A DNA stretch of 36,276 nucleotides. Source: J084 sp964471405. GTDB lineage: Bacteria > Pseudomonadota > Alphaproteobacteria > Sphingomonadales > Rhodothalassiaceae. The translations under genes were made by a program, and so were the position numbers. How positions within the stretch are numbered: position 1 is the stretch's first letter; every line of letters begins with the position of its first letter. Below, piece after piece: positions 15,349 to 22,350 of this stretch. The stretch spans positions 1 through 36,276 of the forward strand of contig CAYYGH010000022.1 of assembly GCA_964471405.1 (NCBI GenBank), written 5' to 3'. The notes beneath the pieces were generated by a model, which saw only the letters and a program-made list of their open reading frames with translations, had not been told where the DNA came from and made no database searches.

Positions 15349-15377
15349 TTGAATATTCGTGTATGCGAAACTACATA
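15349..15377 (+). promoter_or_regulatory. candidate promoter with internal palindrome, DUF2892 gene
   Basis: TTGAAT (15349-15354) and TACATA (15372-15377) are 17 bp apart in a distinctly AT-rich patch. Between them is an inverted repeat TTCG-N6-CGAA (15356-15369), placed where a repressor would block RNA polymerase. An ArsR-type operator is one possibility, since DUF2892 genes are often under such regulators, but no regulator gene is adjacent. Confidence 0.4.
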
Positions 15378-15450
15378 TGTTTTTGCTTCGTCCGGCTGCG
15401 GGCGGGTGCAAAAGATGATGGCCCAAGGGACATGTCAGGGAGAGCGGACC

Positions 15451-15654
15451 ATGAACATTGATCGGCTGGTATTCGCGATCGCGGGCAGCTTCATTCTCAT
15501 CAGTCTGCTGCTGTCGCAGCTGCATTCGCCCTACTGGCTGTGGTTTACGGCCTTCGTGGGGGCGAACATGCTTCAGGCTGCCTTTACCGGTTTCTGTCCG
15601 TTGGCGAAGATCCTGCGGATGCTGGGTTACAAGCCGGGGGCGGCCTTCGCGTGA
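15451..15654 (+). CDS. DUF2892 family small membrane protein
   Basis: A 67-residue inner membrane protein with two hydrophobic helices ('LVFAIAGSFILISLLL' and 'WLWFTAFVGANMLQAAF') and the family signature 'FTGFCPLAKILRMLGYKPG'. The same module forms the C-terminus of the rhodanese YgaP and accompanies sulfide or persulfide detoxification genes in many proteobacteria; its own activity is not known. ATG 15451 lies eight to nine bases after AGGGAG. In-frame sequence upstream to 15349 is read through the promoter and shows no family similarity. Here it is alone, with no rhodanese or persulfide dioxygenase gene next to it. Confidence 0.85.
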   Translation: MNIDRLVFAIAGSFILISLLLSQLHSPYWLWFTAFVGANMLQAAFTGFCPLAKILRMLGYKPGAAFA

Positions 15655-15655
15655 A

Positions 15656-15683
15656 CATCCGCCGCTCAATCTGCGGGCGGATG
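15656..15683. terminator. hairpin between convergent DUF2892 and panB genes
   Basis: CATCCGCC (15656-15663) and GGCGGATG (15676-15683) form a perfect 8-bp stem with a 12-base loop, right after the DUF2892 stop and between convergent genes. It lacks a T-tract in either direction, so terminator function is uncertain. Confidence 0.35.
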
Positions 15684-15748
15684 GCGGCAGGGGGCATTCT
15701 CTGCTCCCCAAATCCGGATCGGCCGGCCAATCGCCGGGCTGCCGGGTT

Positions 15749-16588
15749 TCAGGCCCCATCCTTTTTCTGGCGGTAGATTTCCCGTTCACCGGGGAAGCGA
15801 CGGGTGCGGACATCCTCGGCATAGCGGCGGACGGCCTCGCTGATCTGCTCGCCCAGCTCGGCATAGCGCCGCACGAACTTCGGCGTGCGGGCGAACAGGC
15901 CCAGCATGTCTTCCGTCACCAGGATCTGGCCGTCGCAGGCTGCCGAGGCGCCGATGCCGATGGTGGGCACCGGCACGGCTTCGCTCATCCGTCGGGCCAG
16001 CGGTTCGACGACTCCCTCGATCACGATCGCAAAGGCGCCGGCCTCGGCCACCGCCACCGCATCATCGATGAGCGCCTGCCACTGGTCGCGCCGCCGCCCC
16101 TGGGCACCATAACCGCCAAGGGCATGGACGGCCTGGGGTGTCAGACCCACATGGCCGAGCACCGGCACACCGCGCGCAACAAGAAAAGCAATGGTTTCGG
16201 CCATTCGCCGGCCGCCTTCCAGCTTGACGGCCTGGGCGCCCGTTTCGGCCAGCACCCGCGCAGCATTGCGGAAGGCCTGAGCCGGGCTTTCCTCATAGGA
16301 ACCGAAGGGCATGTCGATCACCACCAGCGCCCGCTGCGCTCCCCGGACGACCGCTGCACCATGATCGATCATCATCCGCAGGCTGACCCCCAGTGTCGAA
16401 GGCAGGCCGTACAGCACCATCCCGAGGCTGTCGCCGACGAGCAGGATGTCGCAATGGGGATCGAGCAGCTCGGCCATGCGGGTGGTGTAGGCGGTCAGCG
16501 CGACGATGGGTTCGCCGTGCTTGCGTTCCCGAATGGCGGGCACGGTCACGGGCTGGACCGTCGCCTTGCTCATGCCCTGCTTGCTCAT
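15749..16588 (-). CDS. panB: 3-methyl-2-oxobutanoate hydroxymethyltransferase
   Basis: A 279-residue TIM-barrel enzyme that transfers a hydroxymethyl group from methylene-tetrahydrofolate to 2-oxoisovalerate, giving ketopantoate, the first committed step of pantothenate and CoA synthesis. Family motifs are 'IVALTAYTTRMAELLDPHCD', 'DILLVGDSLGMVLYG', 'FGSYEESPAQAFRNA', 'QAVKLEGG', 'GHVGLTPQAVHALGGYG' and 'TIGIGAS'. Metal-binding Asp and Glu residues lie in the 'VGDSLG' and 'KLEGG' segments. Start 16588 is used; an ATG five codons in (16573) is nearly as good. panC is not adjacent. It diverges from uppP. Confidence 0.96.
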   Translation of the reverse strand: MSKQGMSKATVQPVTVPAIRERKHGEPIVALTAYTTRMAELLDPHCDILLVGDSLGMVLYGLPSTLGVSLRMMIDHGAAVVRGAQRALVVIDMPFGSYEESPAQAFRNAARVLAETGAQAVKLEGGRRMAETIAFLVARGVPVLGHVGLTPQAVHALGGYGAQGRRRDQWQALIDDAVAVAEAGAFAIVIEGVVEPLARRMSEAVPVPTIGIGASAACDGQILVTEDMLGLFARTPKFVRRYAELGEQISEAVRRYAEDVRTRRFPGEREIYRQKKDGA

Positions 16589-16636
16589 GGATATCCGCTT
16601 CCCAGCCGACCATCATGACGGATGCGCGCCGCAGCG

Positions 16637-16665
16637 ACAGTAGTCGCCCCGCCCGGTCTTGGCAA
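16637..16665 (-). promoter_or_regulatory. candidate panB promoter
   Basis: Minus-strand TTGCCA (16665-16660, five of six consensus bases) is followed after 17 bp by TACTGT (16642-16637), about 50 bases before the panB start. Confidence 0.35.
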
Positions 16666-16775
16666 CGCCCGCTGGCGGTGGGCCTTGCTCCGGCTGCCGG
16701 CGGCAGGCTAAGGGGCGGAATGTCGTGATGCCCCTTGGCGGGCACGCTTTTCCTTTCCGTTCAAGGAGCCGCTCC

Positions 16776-17606
16776 ATGTCCTTCTGGCATCTCGTTCTGC
16801 TGGCGCTCGTGCAGGGGATCACGGAGTTTCTGCCAATTTCCTCTTCCGCGCATCTCGTTCTTCTTCCGCGTATCCTGCATTGGTCGGATCAGGGCGTGCT
16901 GATCGATGTGGCCGCCCATGTCGGGACATTGGCTGCCGTCATCGGCTATTTTCGGCGTGAGGTGGGGCAGATGATCCTGGCGGCCGCGGGGATTTGCGGT
17001 GCCCGTGCCGCACGCGGCCGGCTGGTGGAAACCGGCGAGTGGGAGCGGAGCCGCCGGCTGGTCTGGGCGCTTGTGCTTGCGACCCTGCCGGTGGTGGTCA
17101 TCGGCTATCTGTTCATGAAGACGGGGCTCGTCGACGCCTTGCGGCGGGTCGATGTGATTGCCGCAACCAGCATCGGCTTCGGCATTCTGCTGTGGGCGGC
17201 GGACCGCTGGGCGCCGGCGGCCCGGGATCTTGACCGTCTGAGCCTGCGGCATGCCCTGCTGATCGGTCTGGCGCAGGCGCTTGCGCTGGTGCCGGGGACC
17301 AGCCGCTCGGGCATCACGATGACGGCGGCGCGGGCACTCGGCTTCACCCGCCCCGATGCCGCCCGCTTTTCAATGCTGCTCGCCATTCCGACCATTCTGG
17401 CCGCAGGCACCCTGGGCGTGCTCACATTGCTGGAGGAAGGCCCGGATGCGCCCTGGGAGGATGCCCTGCTGGTTGCCGGCCTGTCCGCGCTCGTTGCCTA
17501 TCTGGCCATTGCCGCCCTCATGCGCTGGCTTGCGCGCCATGATTTCGGGCCCTTTGTGATCTACCGCGTTCTGCTGGGCGTGCTGCTGTGGTGGTGGATG
17601 AGCTGA
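16776..17606 (+). CDS. uppP: undecaprenyl-diphosphate phosphatase
   Basis: A 276-residue polytopic membrane protein (BacA family) that dephosphorylates undecaprenyl diphosphate, recycling the lipid carrier for peptidoglycan and other envelope polymers. It also confers bacitracin resistance. Both catalytic signatures are intact: 'GITEFLPISSSAHL' near residue 14 and 'LVPGTSRSGITMTAARALG' around 170, containing the conserved Glu, Ser and Arg. About eight membrane helices are evident. ATG 16776 lies seven bases after AAGGAG (16763-16768). The gene diverges from panB. Downstream on the opposite strand are a small hypothetical and an NDUFA9-like gene. Confidence 0.96.
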   Translation: MSFWHLVLLALVQGITEFLPISSSAHLVLLPRILHWSDQGVLIDVAAHVGTLAAVIGYFRREVGQMILAAAGICGARAARGRLVETGEWERSRRLVWALVLATLPVVVIGYLFMKTGLVDALRRVDVIAATSIGFGILLWAADRWAPAARDLDRLSLRHALLIGLAQALALVPGTSRSGITMTAARALGFTRPDAARFSMLLAIPTILAAGTLGVLTLLEEGPDAPWEDALLVAGLSALVAYLAIAALMRWLARHDFGPFVIYRVLLGVLLWWWMS

Positions 17607-17620
17607 GCGGGAGATCCCGC
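17607..17620 (+). terminator. short hairpin directly after uppP
   Basis: GCGGGAGATCCCGC begins at the base after the uppP stop and can fold on itself. No T-tract follows closely, so this is weak evidence for termination. Confidence 0.25.
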
Positions 17621-17642
17621 ATCCCGCCCGCTTCGCTTCTCA

Positions 17643-17960
17643 TCATTTTTCGAGGGCGCGGCGCAGGCTGAGGGCGATCGCCCGGGCTTTTGCCATGGCC
17701 TGAGGGGAGGCCGGGCGCATGCTCTGACCATGCAGAGCATCCACAAGCAGGGACTCGGGCAGATCCGCTCCGGCACAGCGGGCTTCCAGCCAGGCCCGGG
17801 CCCGGCGCAGGCGCAGCTCGATGCGGGGATCGGCAAGCGCATCCTCGCCACCGGCCGTTCCGGCCGTAAAGCGCACCCCGGCCGTGCGCAGCCGCATTGC
17901 GAGCTCCTGTTGGTGTGCGGTGCGGGCTCTCAGGCGTCGCAATGGCGAGGCTGGTTTCAT
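17643..17960 (-). CDS. small hypothetical protein, basic and helical
   Basis: A 105-residue candidate not recognised as a known family. It is arginine- and alanine-rich, with predicted helices such as 'ELRLRRARAWLEARCAG' and 'MAKARAIALSLRRALEK', no signal peptide and no membrane segment. Support for its reality: third positions are strongly GC-biased like neighbouring genes, GGGAG lies six bases before ATG 17960, and it fills most of the otherwise gene-free 17607-18137. Overlapping plus-strand frames at 17730-18072 have poorer codon character. The remaining 17961-18137 shows nothing further. It may follow the NDUFA9-like gene on one transcript, 177 bp behind. Confidence 0.5.
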   Translation of the reverse strand: MKPASPLRRLRARTAHQQELAMRLRTAGVRFTAGTAGGEDALADPRIELRLRRARAWLEARCAGADLPESLLVDALHGQSMRPASPQAMAKARAIALSLRRALEK

Positions 17961-18137
17961 GCCGAACTCCCGACCCGTTCATCACTGTCGTTCTCATGCG
18001 GGCATTTCTCTGCCCGAGGATGGTGGCGCGAAAAGGCCGTTTCCCTGCCCTAGCAAGGAGGGGGCCAACTGACGTTTTCGATGCGGGAGGCCGGCAGAAG
18101 AGGAAGAGCCGCCTGTCGGCAGGAGGGCGGAAAGAAA

Positions 18138-19133
18138 CTATGCCCGGGCGCGCCGCACGGCCCCCGAAACCCAGCCGCCGACTCCCCGGCTGAACTGCCC
18201 TTCCGGCCGGAAATGCACCATGTAGGCGGGCATGACCGCCTCTTCCGGCGTCGGCGTGATGCCCAGCGCCGACAGCCCCGGATGATCGCCCGAGGTCACA
18301 TTGTCGCGCGCAAGCAGGGTCAGCTGATCCGGCGTGAAGGGCTTGCCGGGCAGAAATTGCGCAACTGCCGCCAGCAGCCGGGCAAGCGGCAGGGGGATGT
18401 CCACAAGCGGTCGTTCAAGCCCCGTAAAGCTCAGCACCTTGCGCAGGATGGCCCGGAAGCTTTCCACATGCGGCCCGCCAAGCTCATAGAGCGGAGCCGG
18501 ATCGCAGAGATGACTGAAGCGGCGGCGGAAGATCTCGCCCACCGCATCGGCCACGTCCCCGACGAAGACGGGCTGAAAGCGCGTATCGCCCGCGATCACG
18601 GGCATGAAGGGAAGCCGGTGGGCGAGGGCGGCAAAACGGTTGAAGAAGTCGTCTTCGGCCCCAAAGATCACGGAGGGGCGCAAAATGACGGCCTGAGGAT
18701 AGGCCGTGCGCACGGCCTGTTCGCCTTCCGCCTTGCTGCGGGCGTAGGCGGACGGGGAGTCGGGATCCGCTCCGAGCGCCGAGACATGCACCAGAGCCCC
18801 GGTACCGGCGCGGGCGGCGGCCTCGGCCACATGGCGGGCACCCTCCACATGAACGGTATCGAAGCGTTGGCGACCACGCGGCGCCAGAATGCCGACCGCG
18901 TTGACGACCGCATCGGCATCCCGTACCGCCGCCTCGACACTTTCCTTTACCCGCACATTGGCGGCAACCAGCTGAATCTGGCCGACGATGCCGAGCGGCT
19001 TCAGGAACAGGGCCTCATGAGGACGGCGCACCGCCACCCGCACGAGCCAGCCATCATCCGCCAGGCGCTTGACGATGTAGCGCCCGAGAAATCCCGACCC
19101 TCCGAACACGGTGACGAGACGATCATACATCAT
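18138..19133 (-). CDS. NDUFA9-like NAD(P)-binding protein (atypical SDR)
   Basis: A 331-residue Rossmann-fold protein of the atypical short-chain dehydrogenase group that contains the complex I subunit NDUFA9. The dinucleotide loop 'VTVFGGSGFLGRYIVKRLA' is at residues 7-25. 'DADAVVNAVGIL' and 'LVHVSALGADPDSPSAYARS' follow, the latter with the Tyr of the YxxxK region replaced by 'YARSKAEGE' spacing. 'LRPSVIFGAEDDFFNRFA' is close to NDUFA9 and its bacterial relatives. These are thought to bind NADPH and stabilise complex I; enzymatic activity is not established. ATG 19133 follows AGGGAG. The gene sits near uppP in opposite orientation. Confidence 0.82.
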   Translation of the reverse strand: MMYDRLVTVFGGSGFLGRYIVKRLADDGWLVRVAVRRPHEALFLKPLGIVGQIQLVAANVRVKESVEAAVRDADAVVNAVGILAPRGRQRFDTVHVEGARHVAEAAARAGTGALVHVSALGADPDSPSAYARSKAEGEQAVRTAYPQAVILRPSVIFGAEDDFFNRFAALAHRLPFMPVIAGDTRFQPVFVGDVADAVGEIFRRRFSHLCDPAPLYELGGPHVESFRAILRKVLSFTGLERPLVDIPLPLARLLAAVAQFLPGKPFTPDQLTLLARDNVTSGDHPGLSALGITPTPEEAVMPAYMVHFRPEGQFSRGVGGWVSGAVRRARA

Positions 19134-19313
19134 TCACGCTCCCTGCCCGGCGCACAGAACACCCGCTTGCGGCCATCGGTCCGCCGCATTCCGACGGGCC
19201 CTGATGGGGCCTGCCGATGACCTGCTTGTGCCATGCCGCAAGGCGGGAGGCAAGCGGTCGCCATCCCTGCCCGATCTTCCTGTGAGCGCTGATCCGGCGC
19301 AATTCGCCGGTTG

Positions 19314-20897
19314 TCAGGTGGGGGCGTGTCCCTTGGCGCGCCGTCGTTCCCCTTCCGGAACCCGGCCGGCCAGGCGATCGGCCGGCAGGATGACGCGGGC
19401 AAGCGTTCCCTGCCCCTTCTCGCTGATCAGCTCCAGCGCGCCACCATGAGCCTGGGCGAAAGCCTGGACCAGCGGCAGCCCGAGACCGGTGCCCTCGTGG
19501 CGTCTGGTGAAGGCATTGTCCACCTGCTCGAAGGGCCGCAGAGCAATGGCCACCTCTTCGCGCGACATGCCGATGCCGGTATCCGCGACTTCGAGCACCG
19601 GGCGGCCCTGCTCGTCCACGAGGCTGCGCACCTCCACGCGTCCGCCGGCCGGGGTGAACTTGATCGCATTGCTCAGCAGATTGAACAGGATCTGCTTGAT
19701 GAGGCGGGCATCCGCCATCACCGGAACCGATGAGCCGGCAGAAGACGTGACCAGCTCCAGGCCTGCCTCATGCGCCCGCGGCTGGACGATGCGGGCAACC
19801 TGCTCCACCGATTCGGCCAGGTCCACTTCCTCCTCATTGATGCGCACCTTGCCGGCTTCGACCTTGGAGATGTCGAGAATGTCGCTGATCACGGCAAGCA
19901 GATGCTGCCCTGAGCGGTGGATGTCCTGGGCGTATTCTTGATAGCGCCGGTCACCCAGGGGGCCGAAGGGTGCCTGCATCAGGATTTCCGAAAAGCCGAT
20001 GATGGCATTCAAGGGCGTGCGCAGCTCATGGGAGATATTGGCCAGGAAGGCGGATTTGGTGCGATTGGCAAGCTCGGCGGCATCACGGCTTTCCTTGAGC
20101 TCCCGTTCGCGATGCTTTTCTTCCGAAACGTCACGGGCGATCAGCAGCAGGACCTCGCGGTGATCCACCTCCAGACGCTCGACGGAAAACCGCATGGGAA
20201 AATGCGAGCCGTCGGCCCGCCGGCCTTCGGCTTCCCGATCCCGGATCGAGCCATGGCGCCGGATGGCGGCACGGATCCTGAGCGGCATCGTCGGTTCCGC
20301 CCACAGGCCCAGGTCAAAGACGCTCTGGCCGAGGATCTGCTTGCGCGACAGCCCGAAGACCTTGGCAAACTGCGGATTGACATCGAGAAAAAGCCCGGTG
20401 TCGGCGTAGATGAGCGCCATCATCTCGGGACTGGCCGCGAAGACCCGGGCAAACAGCGTCTCCGAGCGGGACCGCTCTTCTTCCGCCCGTTTCTGGGCCG
20501 TGATGTCGAAGAGGCTGGCGACGATGGCCGGATCACCGTCCGGCCAGGGAATCGTCGTGGCATAACAGTCCACCCAGCGCTCGGCCCCGTCCAGGCGGAA
20601 GATCCGAAACTGATAGTTGGCCGGAACCTCGGCTTGCGGATCCGCGAGACGCTGGCGGACATATTCCATCACCCGCCCGCGATCTTCGGGATGCATCCAC
20701 TCGCTGACCGGCCGCTCGCGGATTTCCTCCCAGGAACGGGCGGCCGTGAGCAACAGGGTCGCCCGATTGACGAACAGGGGCGTGCGACCACGGTGCACCA
20801 CAATGGCCTGCACGGCGGAATCCACCATCTCCGCCAAGGTCTGGGCCGGCAGATGCATGCTGGCCCGTGAACGCGCGTCTTCCCCGATGTCGTCCAT
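19314..20897 (-). CDS. double-PAS sensor histidine kinase
   Basis: A 527-residue kinase with no membrane segment, so a cytoplasmic sensor. PAS1 spans about 16-138, with PAC-like 'WVDCYATTIPWPDGDPAIVA'. PAS2 spans about 147-262, ending 'VLLLIARDVSEEK'. A HisKA domain has the phospho-acceptor His290 in 'ANISHELRTPLNAIIGFSE', and the HATPase_c domain has N-box 'LLSNAIKFTPAGG', G1 'DTGIGM' and G2 'HEGTGLGLPLV'. It lacks a receiver domain, and no response regulator is adjacent, so its partner lies elsewhere. ATG 20897 begins a sensible N-terminus, but GGGAG is only two bases away; a later ATG at codon 14 is possible. A promoter with a CtrA-like box lies upstream. Confidence 0.93.
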   Translation of the reverse strand: MDDIGEDARSRASMHLPAQTLAEMVDSAVQAIVVHRGRTPLFVNRATLLLTAARSWEEIRERPVSEWMHPEDRGRVMEYVRQRLADPQAEVPANYQFRIFRLDGAERWVDCYATTIPWPDGDPAIVASLFDITAQKRAEEERSRSETLFARVFAASPEMMALIYADTGLFLDVNPQFAKVFGLSRKQILGQSVFDLGLWAEPTMPLRIRAAIRRHGSIRDREAEGRRADGSHFPMRFSVERLEVDHREVLLLIARDVSEEKHRERELKESRDAAELANRTKSAFLANISHELRTPLNAIIGFSEILMQAPFGPLGDRRYQEYAQDIHRSGQHLLAVISDILDISKVEAGKVRINEEEVDLAESVEQVARIVQPRAHEAGLELVTSSAGSSVPVMADARLIKQILFNLLSNAIKFTPAGGRVEVRSLVDEQGRPVLEVADTGIGMSREEVAIALRPFEQVDNAFTRRHEGTGLGLPLVQAFAQAHGGALELISEKGQGTLARVILPADRLAGRVPEGERRRAKGHAPT

Positions 20898-20957
20898 GAC
20901 TCCCGCTTGCCCTGTCTTAAGCCGCGCGCACCCCCACCCGCACAATCATGATAGAGC

Positions 20958-20987
20958 ATTATCGCACAGGCCTAAACATCTCGTTAA
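20958..20987 (-). promoter_or_regulatory. candidate promoter of the sensor kinase
   Basis: Minus-strand TTAACG (20987-20982) and GATAAT (20963-20958, five of six consensus bases) are separated by 18 bp. Transcription would begin near 20951, leaving a leader of about 54 bases before ATG 20897. Confidence 0.45.
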
Positions 20988-20988
20988 C
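20973..20988. promoter_or_regulatory. CtrA-like binding box overlapping the kinase -35
   Basis: The plus strand reads TAAA-CATCTCG-TTAAC, one mismatch from the alphaproteobacterial CtrA consensus TTAA-N7-TTAAC. It overlaps the kinase -35 element, the usual place for CtrA activation. In GC-rich DNA such AT motifs are infrequent, but a single match is not proof. Confidence 0.35.
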
Positions 20989-21062
20989 GATGCTCACGGA
21001 ATTGTGAAGAGATTTTGCCCGCGACTGGTGAATTTCACAAAAGATGATGATATTTTCTACCC

Positions 21063-21076
21063 TTGATAGGCATCAA
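21063..21076. promoter_or_regulatory. perfect FNR/Anr box in the kinase-MBL intergenic region
   Basis: TTGAT-AGGC-ATCAA is an exact palindromic FNR consensus, matching the quality of the box before nosR. Rightward, its centre lies about 40 bases before a structured segment at 21113-21201, although the -10 there is poor (TACATT, 21092-21097). Leftward, it overlaps the -35 (TTGATG, 21076-21071) of a possible promoter with -10 TATCAT (21052-21047) toward the kinase, where binding would repress. Direction of control is therefore unresolved. Confidence 0.6.
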
Positions 21077-21103
21077 AGAGAGAGGGTTATTTACATTCTG
21101 GTC

Positions 21104-21201
21104 TTGAGAAATCTCCCTGCTCCGGTCTGGGGGTCAAAGGGAGCAGGGAAAGTCTGCATTCTGATGGACGGGGCAGGGAGGACGAAGTCCATTTTGCAGA
21201 C
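21104..21201 (+). ncRNA. candidate structured RNA: small RNA or 5' leader
   Basis: A gene-free segment downstream of the FNR box contains nested complementarity. TCCCTGCTCC (21114-21123) pairs perfectly with 21140-21149. GTCTGCA (21152-21158) pairs with 21195-21201, and inside it ATGGAC (21164-21169) pairs with GTCCAT (21187-21192). The 5' strand 21113-21123 can instead pair with 21170-21180 over 11 bp including one G-U, so two folds exclude each other. GTCCAT runs into TTTT, a possible weak terminator giving an RNA of about 90 bases. Otherwise it would be the leader of the MBL gene at 21318. No known riboswitch class was recognised. Confidence 0.35.
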
Positions 21202-21317
21202 ATGGCCGGTGCGGGACGCCAAAAGAAAAGGAGGCGACAAATCTTTCGTTGACGGCAGAGATCTCATGGGCAAGCTTTTCCGCCATGTGATCGGGGTCGG
21301 ACGGAAACGGGCTGGGC

Positions 21318-22280
21318 ATGGGAAAGCAGGCGGCAGACCGGGACGGACGGATGTCTCACGCGCAACCCGTTGCCGGTGGATCCCGGCGGCTCAGTCCGCT
21401 GGTTGAGCTGGTGCTGGCCCCCAATCCGGGTCCTTTTACCTATACCGGCACGCAGACCTATCTCGTCTCGAACGCAGGGGCGGTGGTCGTGATCGATCCG
21501 GGGCCGGAAGATGAGCGTCATCTGGAGGCGCTGATGGCGGCGATCGGCCCGCGTCCCGTCTCCCACATTCTGGTCACGCATACGCATCGCGATCATTCCG
21601 CGCTGGCGCCTGCTCTCGCCCGGCGCACAGGCGCGCCCGTGCTCGGCTTCGGGCCCCATGGCCGGGGCCGGTCGCCGCTGCCGGCAGCTCTTGCGCCGGT
21701 GGTCGCGCAGTTTGCGGGGCTGGAGGCCGGTGCGGACACGGAATTCCGGCCTGACCGGACGGTGGGCGAGGGCGATGTCATCGCCGGCGAGGGGCTCACC
21801 TTCGAGGTCTGGCACACGCCGGGACATGCGGCCAATCACCTGTGCTTCTATCTCCGGCAGGAGCGGATCCTGTTCTCCGGCGATCATGTGATGGGCTGGT
21901 CGACCAGTGTCATCGCCCCCCCTGACGGGAACATGCGCAGTTATCTCGCCAGTCTTGAGCGGCTCCTGCACGAGCGCGGGCCGGTTGTCTATCTGCCCAC
22001 CCATGGACCGGTCATTCGTCGCCCCCGCCGGCATCTGCGGCAGCTGATCGCCCATCGCCGCATGCGCGAACAGATGGTATGGAAGGCCGTGACCGGCGGT
22101 GCCCGCGATCTTGAGACCGTCGTCGAGAGGGCCTATCCCGATCTGGATCCCCGGCTCCGCCTGGCGGCGGCCGCCTCCGCCCTTGCTCATCTGCTGGCGC
22201 TGGCCGAGGAGGGCCGGCTTGGGCTCGCAGCGGATGAGAACGGCGGGATTCGCATTTCCCCCTTGACGAACCATATATGA
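21318..22280 (+). CDS. MBL-fold metallohydrolase, LACTB2-like
   Basis: A 320-residue metallo-beta-lactamase-fold protein. 'LVTHTHRDHSALAPAL' (86-100) carries the zinc-binding HxHxDH, 'WHTPGHAANHLCFYL' holds the next histidine, 'LFSGDHVMGWSTSVI' the bridging aspartate, and 'YLPTHGPVI' the last histidine. The opening 'LVLAPNPGPFTYTGTQTYLV' and a C-terminal winged-helix-like tail match the LACTB2 group, whose human member is an endoribonuclease; bacterial members are uncharacterised hydrolases. ATG 21318 is the longest plausible start. ATG 21351 (MSHAQPV) is equally possible, since neither has a good ribosome binding site. Confidence 0.85.
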   Translation: MGKQAADRDGRMSHAQPVAGGSRRLSPLVELVLAPNPGPFTYTGTQTYLVSNAGAVVVIDPGPEDERHLEALMAAIGPRPVSHILVTHTHRDHSALAPALARRTGAPVLGFGPHGRGRSPLPAALAPVVAQFAGLEAGADTEFRPDRTVGEGDVIAGEGLTFEVWHTPGHAANHLCFYLRQERILFSGDHVMGWSTSVIAPPDGNMRSYLASLERLLHERGPVVYLPTHGPVIRRPRRHLRQLIAHRRMREQMVWKAVTGGARDLETVVERAYPDLDPRLRLAAAASALAHLLALAEEGRLGLAADENGGIRISPLTNHI

Positions 22281-22350
22281 GGCAAGGAAACAGGTGCATT
22301 CCCCGCGCGGGTTTCCTGCGCGCAAGGGAGCAGGTGGAGTGTGAGCACAG

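Noticed and set aside
17730..18072. Plus-strand frames overlapping the small hypothetical at 17643-17960
   Set aside because: Codon third positions are less GC-biased than in the minus-strand frame and no ribosome binding site precedes them.
21044..21406. A possible 120-residue protein over the structured intergenic segment
   Set aside because: It has no ribosome binding site at its start, no recognisable domain and mixed composition, and it overlaps the MBL gene. The inverted repeats explain the segment better.
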